From: Pyxicephalus adspersus
Taxonomy: Eukaryota; Chordata; Amphibia; Anura; Pyxicephalidae
Assembly: GCF_032062135.1 (NCBI RefSeq)
Contig: NC_092861.1
Location: 61,561,777 to 61,625,776, forward strand
Direction: 5' to 3'
Length of the DNA: 64,000 bases
In this document: piece by piece, positions 47,990 to 58,335 of the stretch
How the letters are laid out: each line of letters begins with the position of its first letter
How positions within the stretch are numbered: position 1 is the first letter of the stretch
Notes under the pieces: model-generated
Told to the model about the DNA's origin: nothing
Database searches by the model: none
The model's input: only the letters and a program-made list of their open reading frames with translations
Program-made: the position numbers and the translations under genes

Positions 47990-48184
47990 ACACAGACTGG
48001 GAATCCAGAGAGGAAACACTTTCTTCAGTGAAGCTGGGTGATCCAGCAAACCTTTAATGGATTTCTAGCAAATGTTATGAATCCTGGACCAGATCCAATT
48101 TCAGGTTTGCTGGACCACCGAGCTTTACTGATGAAAGTGTATCCTCTCCAGCCTTGAAGTGATTTTTTAAATATGGCCCAATGT
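47990..48184. mobile_element. MITE of the TTTATTAAAGCTCT family, copy 1
   Basis: Contains GTGAAGCTGGGTGATCCAGC and, at the right, ATCCTCTCCAGCCTTGA... ATGGCCCAATG. It is matched by the better-preserved copy at 52020-52145. The left end is degenerate. Confidence 0.55.
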
Positions 48185-49154
48185 GTCTGACACAATGAAG
48201 TAAAAATTGAACCAACCAAGGTTGCAAAACTCCCTGTAACTGTGTCTCCTTGATAAACCATTATTATAACATCTAATGACTGAAGTGCAACATTCACTAT
48301 ACTGTCTGTCACAGTATTAGTATTGAGTTCCTTGGCAATATGCTGTATTCTGTATTGTTAACTATTACATAATAGGACATACTTTATAACCCTTCAGGCT
48401 ATGGAGAAATAGTAAAAAAAAAACTGCATATGTTATTGATCTTTCATTTTTATGTTACAGAATGTTTTACCTGTGCCATGTGTAATTACAGATGTATATG
48501 ACAAAATACTCTACAGGCAGAGCTCACATCAAAAAGACACTAACACTTGTAGAAAAAAAGAGAAAAGAAATTAAAGAAGCAATATTGCAAAGCACAAATA
48601 CAAGAGTACACATCTGAAAGCTGCAATCTTTAAAACCACCGAGCACAAAGGTATTTTTTTTTCTTCGATGAGCATGATGGAGATTTTGTCAATAGTTCCT
48701 TTTAGGGAATTCATGATGGAAAAAGTGCAGATTTAATCTTTGTCAGATTCGTGCAGCTGGATTTTACTGAATAAGTAATAAAAAATAGCTGTCAAAAAGT
48801 GATGGACTGAAAGAGGATTTGATAAATATAATGTAGAAATTCTCAAAGAAATTGCAGTGGTCAATAGAGGAGGAAAGAGTGTTACCTTCGGGAGTAGAAT
48901 TCAGTAATATAAGGAAGGATGCAAGACTGAAAGATAAAATGGGAACATTTAGAGAAAAAAAAGCTCCTCAAAAGACACAACTTGATAAATATGAATATTG
49001 TGCAATAGATAGAAATAGAAAATGTGGAGATGACAGTCAGCTTTAAAAACATTCCAACAAACACAAAAATCAGCTTAAACAAGAATGCATAAATAAATAA
49101 AAAATACTGAAAATGCAATAATTCTGTATAATGTATAGTACTATATTTTTCTAA
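48185..49154. other. Intergenic, nothing recognised
   Basis: A-rich tract with no coding or repeat signal. Confidence 0.45.
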
Positions 49155-49827
49155 AACACCTCCCTAGTGTGGTAAATTTTAAAACAGAGTCCAACGTCAC
49201 ATACCTATAGACAAAACCACATAAATATATTTTGTAATATTTTGTATTGGATTGGATGCAGGACTTTGTATTGAATCCAATACAAAAAATTTGAATTTCC
49301 TGCTACAACCCCCGTCGGCGGGCAAATGCACTGACAACATCAGGAATCGCCGAGGGACGCGTACACGAACGCCGTGTACTTGCGTACTTCCATGCAAAAA
49401 GCATTACATTTTTGGCATGGAAATTTATTTTAGATTGCAGGCTAAAATTCTTAGGCATAACTCACCGAAATATGTCTAAAATTTAATAAATTTAATATTA
49501 AACTTTAAAAAAAAATTATAAAACATTCCCCATCCTCCCTCCTGCCCGCACCAATGCATGCACCGACCTCACCCGGGAAACCCCGGAGATCGTCACTGCA
49601 CGTGCTGGGAGAAGACAGAAGAGGACGGGTGTCTCCTGAGGAGCTGCGGGGACAAGGTAAGTGTTTTTTTTCAGTTGTAATCTGATTGTCATACAATGTT
49701 GTATGACAATCAGATTGCACTGTAACCCTTGTTTCTATTTTTATCTACCCTGAACCTGGTACGGGGTAAACGCTTTTAGCATGTTTTCTTACCCCCAACC
49801 AGGTTCGGGCTAACCGCCCAGGTGGTT
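49155..49827. repeat. CpG-richer repeat ending in CCCAGGTGG|TTAA
   Basis: The right end GCCCAGGTGGTTAA matches the right end of the TTAA-flanked element at 16439. It includes a perfect 18-base palindrome (49679-49696/49699-49716, TG centre). The left end is uncertain (about 49155). Confidence 0.45.
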
Positions 49828-51489
49828 AAGAGCCTCCAAAACAGGAGGCCAGTATTACATGCAAGTGCCCACATGATGTCTAATGCTTGGAAGGCTGAAG
49901 TCTTCCTTCTCGCTACCCTGCTGTATGCTGTTCAAAGAACCAACTGATGACACCATGTCAAAATTAGATACTCCAGCTGCTTGCTTTAAAAATACATATA
50001 ATGTTGAATTAATAATGAATACAGAACTACACTGTGTTTTAAATCTACCTAGAGATCAGAGTTTAGGAACAACAGCAAAGCTGAAGTCCCTGCTTCGTAT
50101 TAGGGTGAACCTATTATTGCAGTTATTTAACCCACCATTTATTACCCAAAGTTTGCTGCATGGAAATTAAAGACATTTAAATCTGCAGAGCATAGATGTT
50201 ACCAGCTAACCTTTGCAATGATAGACATTAACACATGCCTGACTATTTCTGTATTAAAACAAATATTACTGGATCACATATCATGAGTACATGCTGATTT
50301 GGCAAGTGACATTGTAAATACCTATTCCTTTTTCTATGATAAACCCAGAATTTTAAACATTTATTTAGACACTTATACTATGCTATGTTTTTACAATAGA
50401 CAATTTGCTATGCTTTACAAGGATGTCTGTGTGATCATCTGTCCCTCATGGGAATCTTCCAGGTCCACGTGTTTAATGGCAGTAATTGATTCCCACCAGG
50501 GAATATTTATTAACCAACATCAACTACACATCTAGAAAATTAAATAGCATTATTATCTCTGGTATGTTTGGTAAGAAGAAGAGGTTTTCCTGAAAAAAAT
50601 ATTTTGTTTTGTACAACATAAGTTAAAAAAAATCCTTATATATTTGTTAAAAAATATGGTTTTTATTTTGTTTATGTTATGTCTCCCTGCAGTGTCCACA
50701 TTCTGCAAATTCTTAGCAATCTATTTAAAAACAATTTACAGTGATTCATTCAATGAAAAGTACTTGTTTATTCATTCTGTGTGAATTGAAGGCAATCAAA
50801 TAGTCCTGAGTTGAATGTAAAAGTTGCTATTGAGAAAACATAGCAGAACTGAAAATACTTAAAAACGGGTAAAAGGTACCTAGGAGAAGTTGATTAGAGG
50901 TGCGCAAATGTACTTATATTATAACTAACCTGAAAAAAAATGTCATCAGAAGGAAAAGGTTTTTGGCAGAAGAGACATGCAAAGCTCTGGCTCCACTGTG
51001 TAGGCATATTCCATTGATAACACAATGCAAAGCACTCATGAAAGCTAATTTTGCACTCAAAAGAGCAAAAATTAATAGCAGTAAGTCTGAAATATTAGCT
51101 TTGTACAGAAAAGTCACTCATCAAATATTCCATTGATAACACAATGCAAAGTACTCAGGACAGCTGATTGCACACCTTCCAATGCTGTCTAATTTACTTG
51201 GAATGGAAATAATATTGAGATACATGACTTAGATCATTCCTAGTGATGCATAAAAAACAGGGATATACTGAGCTTAAGGATAAGCAAAAGAAAAGAAGTC
51301 AGGAATGACTTATATTGGCTGCTGTAAATACGACAATTTTAAAACAATAATTTTTGCTGTTATTACTAATCATATGTCATAAGTAGCTAGTATGATTAAA
51401 CTGACTGCTAATAAATAAATACTTAAAAGAAATATTGAGCAAAAATAACATTCCTCATTAACCCATTAATTAAACATTTGCAGCTGTAA

Positions 51490-51548
<59 letters not shown>

Positions 51549-52019
51549 GATATTCCTAAATTCTTATTAGATAAGCCTTCTTTCTGTGATACAAAAAATT
51601 GAGACAAGGCCAGCTCAGATGAGCAGTGTTATTCCTTTGTGGAATTGCAGCTGTCACTGAGTCCCCGTACTGCCAATATGCAGCAAACCATTGCATATTC
51701 TCTCCGTTTTAGAATGATGATGTAAAATGTGTTCACTGTCAAATCACATGTTAACACAGATCTGCTGTCAACCACATAAGCCACTGTCTACGCCACTCTC
51801 CATAAAATGACAAACACACACACAAAGCTCAGAAGTGTTTTCTGCATAACATATATGTTTGTGCCTAGCTCCATCTAATGCTGTAGTAAATGAACTCAGT
51901 AAGAAAAATTAAGGTTATACAAGTAGTGAAGGAATTTTTTTTATAAACAGAGAGTGTTCCAGCTGGAAAGGAAACCATGGATGTAAGATGACATTTACAA
52001 CTATATTTTTGAGACAATG
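49828..52019. other. Intergenic with TCTA microsatellite
   Basis: Holds the tetranucleotide run at 51491-51548 and a segment at 50452-50474 shared with 10618-10640. No gene. Confidence 0.5.
51491..51548. repeat. (TCTA)n microsatellite
   Basis: About 14 perfect tetranucleotide units, read directly. Confidence 0.95.
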
Positions 52020-52145
52020 GACCTGATTTATTAAAGCTCTCTAAGACTGGTGAGGACTCACTTTCAGCAGTGAACATGGGTGATATAGGTTCACTGATAA
52101 AAGTCTATCTTCTCCACTCTTGGAGAGCTTTATTAAATCTGGGCC
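52020..52145. mobile_element. MITE of the TTTATTAAAGCTCT family, copy 2
   Basis: The left end CCTGATTTATTAAAGCTCTC and the inverse of the right end (CCCAGATTTAATAAAGCTCT) form terminal inverted repeats. The centre has TTCACTGATAAAAGTCTATC as in copy 1. This short foldback element is familiar from frog genomes. Confidence 0.65.
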
Positions 52146-52183
52146 AATGTCAGTTCAATAAAAAGCATTGAAAAAGCAAAAAC

Positions 52184-52400
52184 CAGCCTTTCTAAACTTT
52201 TTTTTAACATGGAAGAACCCATGACATATCTTAGGTCTTAAGGAAACCCTGCTATAATTAGTAAGTGGGAAGAATACCTCCTACATTGCAGGCCAGTGAG
52301 AAGAATGTCACTCTTACAGAAGACCTAGGAGGCAAACAAATGGTCATTGCTCAACAAACCCCCAGCAACCTCTGGAGGACGCCGGGTTGTGGAAACACTG
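52184..52400 (+). mobile_element. hAT-like non-autonomous element, copy 2
   Basis: Starts CAGCCTTTCTAAAC and ends GTTGTGGAAACACTG, imperfect inverted ends. It shares AACATGG-AAGAACCC, AAACCCTGCTATAAT and GAAGAATGTC blocks with the copy at 28650-28902. No clear 8-base duplication. Confidence 0.55.
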
Positions 52401-53270
52401 CTCCAGAGTATTATAGCACTAAATTCTAAATAATGGCCAAAGCAACCAACTCCACATACAGCTATTGGAATTACAAGTAGAATTACATCCCTGCTTCATA
52501 CCAGGTGCTATACTGAATTCACAAATACTTGTTATAGAAGCCATTTATCTTTTCCAAATGGACATTTTCAAAATAGTTGTCCAAAATTGGAAGTGAGCAC
52601 ACATCTGTGTGTATCAGCTAAATCAGCTATAAATGCATTCTAGTGTTTAATATCTAGAAATAATAATAACTCTGGATTTGATACAAGAGATGTGTGCCAG
52701 CCACTTATTCAACTGTAAATCAATAATTCAATCCAAACCAATCTGTTGGAATAATTCTACATACCCTAAAACTTTTTACTGATCTATGAAAATATTGAAT
52801 ATTGATTGATCTTAGTATTCTGTTTCTCTTGATTTGATCATGATCATTGTATATCAGTAATATATGGCAGCAATACAATTCAGCTTTTTGTTTGACAAAG
52901 CATTCCTAAATCTATTTTTAAATAAATGTAGTAAGTAGCAACATTTTATTTAGTATCAACTGTAGTCCGGGTACCCCAGTGCTACATAACGAAAGCAGAG
53001 AAAAAAAGGTCTTTTCCATGCCAGTCAAGGCTGTTAGGTGTACAAAAGTTGTGTACATATCAGAAAAGACCAGAATACAAAACTTTGGCATATTTGTGTT
53101 TTCATAGTTTGCTTACAACCTGAGTAAAATGGATCTGTTAGCCATATATGTGTATGAACATTTGTTGCTTTATGTGACACAACAATCTAATATTGGTCTG
53201 ATACATGACAGTCACTCTTCCCCCAAAAGATTTTATAAATCAGTGAGCTGACTTACACTAAAAAAGTGTT
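52401..53270. other. Intergenic, nothing recognised
   Basis: AT-rich, no feature seen. Confidence 0.5.
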
Positions 53271-53373
53271 TTATCTTCCACCATTCTACCTAATATGAAT
53301 CAAGAGTGATAGAAAAGATAATGTACCCTATAAAAGTCAATGTATAACTGGTGGCCAAGAAAAGTTTAATTTA

Positions 53374-55462
53374 GATAAGAGAAACAGTATCTTTCTTTTC
53401 AAGAAAAAGAAGAGACAAAAAATCGGGTTTTCCTAATGACCAAAGTAGTATATTTTTTTGTGTTATTGTTCACATCCATATACAAAACAAAATGATACAC
53501 AGTGAAAATATTTCATTGCATAATAAAAAGAAACACGGTACCCCAAATGTAATTTGTTGCTAATGTATGTTTTATTTACAATTTTATCTGGATATACTTA
53601 ACCTGATACAATTCTATTACATGGTGTTTATATATGTCTGTATATGTTGATACAATTATGTTACACTGTGTTTATACATGTTTCTAAATCCATTAGGTTA
53701 CTAGTTGATCTTAATGCACATTTCCTGTAATATTCCCCTCGTTGTCAGGTCCTGTATCAGCTTTCCGGGACCAAGTGTCGGTACCCCCGGTGCTAACACC
53801 CCACTATAGCAGGGTCTTCGGCTGGTGGGGTGTATATGCTTACCCCCATATGTAGACAGCATGCATGCTGTCAAAACACAACCCCGTGCGTGTCGGCTCC
53901 AAGAATCTGCAGCCTAAAGGGCGGGGTTGAGCTAGTTAGTGTACCGGGAGGTGACTGACATCCTACACTCCTAAACACAAGACGTATCTATTTGCATTAT
54001 CTTATGCAGAAGGAGTTACGTACCCCGCACATGCATTGCTGATAGCTTAGACCAGGGGTCGGCAAACTCCGGCCTTTAGGGCAGATACGGCCTAGCGGGT
54101 AGCGGATTGGGCCTAAAGCCGGCCCACAACCTGCGGCTCCGGAGCTGCGGGTTGTTGGCGGAATGGCCAGGGGGCGTTAGGAACTACCGGAGCTCCGGTG
54201 CCACCTCCTTGCTGTTGCTTCCCCTATTAACCATGGACGGCATTCATACTTCCCCCGGCGCAGTATGCAATGCATACGGAGAAGAAGGATTTCACTTCAG
54301 GGGGCGTTCCCTGGTGGGGGGCTGGGCCATTAGGGCGGGAATCAGAGTCCCGCCCACCCCAGAAACGGCCTATTGGCCATGAAAGTTTGCCGCCCCTGGT
54401 TTAGACACTCCCCATTTGAAATAAAAAGTGGAACTGTCTGTTTGACAGTTCCGCTTCTATTGAGTTTTCTAATGCTGCAAGTCATCCTTGCCAACAAATC
54501 CAACCACGCTATTGTTTCATAGAAACTGGTAAGCATCTTTCCTGATTCATTTTGTAAATTTTTCACCACCAACGAATCAAAATTACCAGGACCTTAACCC
54601 TTTGATACCAATTAAGCGTATTATAAGTATTAGTACAACGTTTTTCTTTTTACTTGGTTAGATATATTGAATTGACAAGTATCAATCTGTCACTTATTCT
54701 GTTTAAACACTTCCATGATTTAAGTAAGTAAGTCATTTTAAAGTTTATGTGCAAGCATGTGTATATGCATGCATGCATTTATACATATATAAAGAGCACA
54801 TATGTGTGTGGAATACTTATGAACGCACATGTGTGCAAATATTTATTGATCCTAATAAATTATACTATTGAATTATACACTTCTTCACAGACCATTCCTG
54901 GAAAAAAAAAAAGTTTCTACATACAGTAAGAACCTTTTTCCCATATCACTAAGTAAGTGTATTGATGGTTTTTGTTCCTTACCTTGTAATATTTATAAAC
55001 AAGCCCATAAATATGTATTATAACCAGATTATATCAATATACCTTATATATATAGTTACCTTATAGTTACCTTATGGTTATGGTTATATATAGTTACCTT
55101 ACGGTTACCATGTATACCCCTGAGGAAGCCAGTCTAGGAGTCAGGTACTCAGGTACTGTAACCATTAAAATATACTCATTTACTACTACCTGATATTTCA
55201 GAACATACACTACTTTATGCAATCATGATGTATGTCATACAGAGAAGTATCTGTCTAGGCATTTAAACCCCCCCCCTAGAGAGTACAGGGTACTGTGTTT
55301 CTTTATGTCATGTGATGAAATACTTTCACTGTGCATCATTTTGTTTTGTATATGGATGTGAAAATCAATAACACAAAAAATATACTACTAATGTGGCCAA
55401 TAAGAAAACCCTACTTTTTGTCTCTTCTTTTTCTTTAAAAGAAAAATACTGTTTCTCTTATC
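53374..55462. repeat. Long inverted repeat pair enclosing 1.7 kb
   Basis: The left arm 53374-53544 and right arm 55288-55462 are reverse complements at roughly nine of ten positions by eye (both contain, in opposite sense, AAGAAAAAGAAGAGACAAAA and CACATCCATATACAAAACAA). The interior contains a hAT MITE, a GC-richer stretch (about 53740-54040), and ACCCCTGAGGAAGCCAG at about 55117. No coding sequence was found inside. It may be a large non-autonomous DNA transposon. Confidence 0.75.
54053..54398. mobile_element. hAT-type MITE with imperfect 8-bp duplication
   Basis: Starts CAGGGGTCGGCAAACT and ends AGTTTGCCGCCCCTG, terminal inverted repeats of the classical hAT type. Flanks GCTTAGAC (54045-54052) and GTTTAGAC (54399-54406) match at seven of eight. 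346 bases and GC-rich, no transposase. Confidence 0.88.
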
Positions 55463-55480
55463 TTCCACCATTCTATCTAA

Positions 55481-56355
55481 ATCTAAAATAATGTTTCTAT
55501 TTATTATGTATACACAGTAGAAAATCTAAATAAAAGCAAAGCTAACCTTTACAAAAATAGTGAGCAAGCACATTTTTTATTGCAGAAGTGATAGGAGATG
55601 TCCTCTTTTGAAGTATAGTTCTGCTTTAAACAATACCTTACAAAGGTACACAGGAAAAACATCAGGATGCACAACATGAATCTTTCACAAGCTCCAGACT
55701 ATATTGATCTTAGATAAACCAAGTCAATTACAAAACCAGCGCACACAGACACGATTTACGCCCTAGTGAAGCTTAATTGTAAAACAATAAAGAAAATTTT
55801 GAGCATGACAAGGATTCACAGTTTGTGGTCCGTTGTTTTATCTGTATCTGGATGGACCCACAGTCAAGCCTGCACCCGTTTCTGGTTTCAAAGCTGCCTG
55901 CCACAGACAGTGGGTTGGTTATTTTTTGTCACCATCTTAGACAGGTTACTCGGTAGTATTAGCTAATATTGACAAAGAGGCAAATACTAAATCCATTTAT
56001 TTAAAGTATATGTAAACTCAATCTCTAAAACCTTATATAAGTTTTAGTGTGTTAATGTAATTTCAAAACAATTTTTAACAACTTTCATTAAAATTATATC
56101 TGGTGTTCTTGGCATAAAGGTTCTTGTCTGGCCACCTAAAGGGTAACAATACTTTGTGCATGTCTTCTAATAATTCCCTGATTGTTACATGCATCGGGAA
56201 CTACTATTTCAACACACATAACACAGGCTTTGTCTATATTGTTACCACAACCAATCCACTCAAAAAAATGACATGTAGCCATTGTTGAGGTACATACATG
56301 TAGACAGGAAGTTGCTAAAAAGAGGCTGCAAATGGATGCAAATAGTAAACAGAAG
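55481..56355. other. Intergenic, nothing recognised
   Basis: AT-rich, no feature seen. Confidence 0.5.
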
Positions 56356-56357
56356 TA

Positions 56358-56845
56358 CCGTATTTTCCGGCGTATAAGACGACTTTTTAACCCCGAAAAA
56401 TATGTGCCAAAGTCGGGGGTCGTCTTATACGCCGGGTACCGGTACTTACCTGCAGCTTGCTTCACGTCCGGCATCCCTGCGAGTCCTCCTTCACGTCCCG
56501 CGTCCTGTGCAGCTTGCGCGAGTCCTCCTGTGCAGCAACGCGAACCTGCACAGGAGGACGTGAGCCTGGATTGGCTCTCCAGTGGAGAGCCTGGATTGGC
56601 TCTCCAGTGGAGAGCCTGGATTGGCTCTCCACTAGAACACGCCCATTCATTAAAGGAACAGGCCCATTCATTACTTAGAACTAGTACTGTACTGTTCCTT
56701 CTGCCTCTCAGTTCTCGCACAATAGCGAAATCTGACAGGCAGAAGGAACAGTACAATATTGGGCGTATAACACGACCCCCAACTGATTGGTTAGAGTGGG
56801 GGGTCGTCTTATACGCCCAGTCGCCTTATACGCCGGAAAATACAG
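56358..56845. mobile_element. TA-flanked MITE with CCGTATTTTCCGGCGTATAA ends
   Basis: The left end is CCGTATTTTCCGGCGTATAA and the right end its inverse with one change, flanked by TA (56356-56357, 56846-56847). GTCGTCTTATACGCC recurs inside next to both ends. Interior: a period-25 tandem (56564-about 56632) whose unit is itself self-complementary, and perfect 17-base arms at 56690-56706/56737-56753. The long open frames on both strands here are by-products. Confidence 0.8.
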
Positions 56846-56847
56846 TA

Positions 56848-57766
56848 TTTTTTTTTTTCTTAAAACAAGGAAATATTATACACGTTAGCAATAGCATAAT
56901 GCCATAGCAAACAAAATTACTAATTTTAACTTTACCACTATTAAGTATGGGTAATCCAATTATATATTATATTTGTGTAGTTACGATTTGTACTATTTAC
57001 TGGTTTATATTGGACGTTCAGCTTTATGCACCACAAACATGAGAACATCTGCTCTGTGTTACTTAATATAATAATAGAATCTAAAAGGTTGAAATAACTC
57101 TGTAGAATATAATGGATTGAAGTGCTGAGTTTCCTTTCCTTTGACAACTCTTAAAAAGCAATTTTAAAGTATTTGCAGTTTTATAACAACTAATTCCATC
57201 CTTACAGCAGTATAATCTTGATTATTGCTACATAGCTGCTGGACATAAAATACTCCTGTCTAGGCACTCTTAAATCACTGGCCATGTAGGAATATATACA
57301 GTCGCTCTAGCTACTGATGTCTTTATCTTACCTTACTTATCACTGGCAGTGACTATGAGACCTATTGCATGGGTTAGGGGGAGGTGTGAGGAAAAATATC
57401 CAAAGTAGGAAATGTTCATTAAGCAATTATATCAATTGAATCATTCTTGTAGATGCTTCTATACATTGACAGATGGATGATTAGGACTGACTTGATAAAA
57501 CCTAATTAGGTTAATTGATGTATATTTAGTTTAAAAGACCATATACTGTATATCCATATTGTTATAAATCGGTACATATATCATTCTTACACCCAAATAT
57601 AAAGAAACCCCAGACTCACTATACTTACAAATAAATGGAAAATGACAAGAAGATTAAAAAGAAATTGATATGAAATACATTGATTTCCCTACTTAGTTTG
57701 TTTGATTTTGTGTTCCTCTTTCCAAAGCAACTGCAGAACCAATCCTTTTTGCCAATATTTACAATG
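56848..57766. other. Intergenic, nothing recognised
   Basis: AT-rich, no feature seen. Confidence 0.5.
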
Positions 57767-58335
57767 TTTAAAAAAAAAAAAGAGAGAGAAAGAAGAAAGA
57801 AGGCTTTTTTGAGGCAGCTATGTGTTAAATTTATATACAAATACATTTTATTGAATTCATTATATAGTTTTAAAACATTTAATAATAAACATACATATAT
57901 TGTATAAAATCCATTACAAAGGTTGTACAAGTCCAAAAAAATCCCACTTCTTTTAGTAGGTTTGGGAAAAGGTGGTAAATGGTAATTCAATCCCGACGCG
58001 TTTCACCCCCAAACCACACAATATATGTTTCAGAGAGTTAATTAGGAAATATATAAAATTAAAAAAACAAAGAGAGCACATCACTAGCACACCTCCACAT
58101 CCACAATCCCCTTGTTGGATTGAATTACCATCACCACCTTTTCCTAAACCTACTAAAAGAAGTGGGATTTTTTTGTTTTTGTTATAACCTTTATAATTGA
58201 TTTTATACAATATATGTATGTTTATTATTATATGTTTTTAACGAAATAATGAATTCAATAAAATGTATTTTTATATAAGTTTAACACATCGGTGCCTCAA
58301 AAGAGCCTCCTTTCTTCTTTCTCTCTCTTTTTAAA
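57767..58335. repeat. Large foldback element with GACGCGTTTC core
   Basis: The left arm 57767-57991 and right arm 58117-58335 are reverse complements over about 220 bases, close to nine in ten by eye, including ACATTTTATTGAATTCAT and ATCCCACTTCTTTTAGTAGG. The 125-base loop opens with CCCGACGCGTTTCACCCCC, the inverse of the core found at 12780. Overlapping open frames on both strands mirror each other and are not genes. Confidence 0.8.

Noticed and set aside
51491..51548. Regular short repeat considered as a CRISPR-like array
   Set aside because: Perfect TCTA units without spacers, a plain microsatellite in a vertebrate genome.
55040..55110. Repeated TAGTTACCTTA/GGTTACC blocks as possible regulatory array
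   Set aside because: Short imperfect low-complexity repeat inside the larger inverted-repeat structure, with no supporting context.
56136..56907. Open frames of 206 (minus) and 191 (plus) codons
   Set aside because: They overlap each other across a MITE with tandem palindromic units; the apparent peptide repeats arise from the DNA repeat.
57625..58210. Several 70-121-codon open frames on both strands
   Set aside because: Mirror-image products of the large inverted repeat, low complexity.
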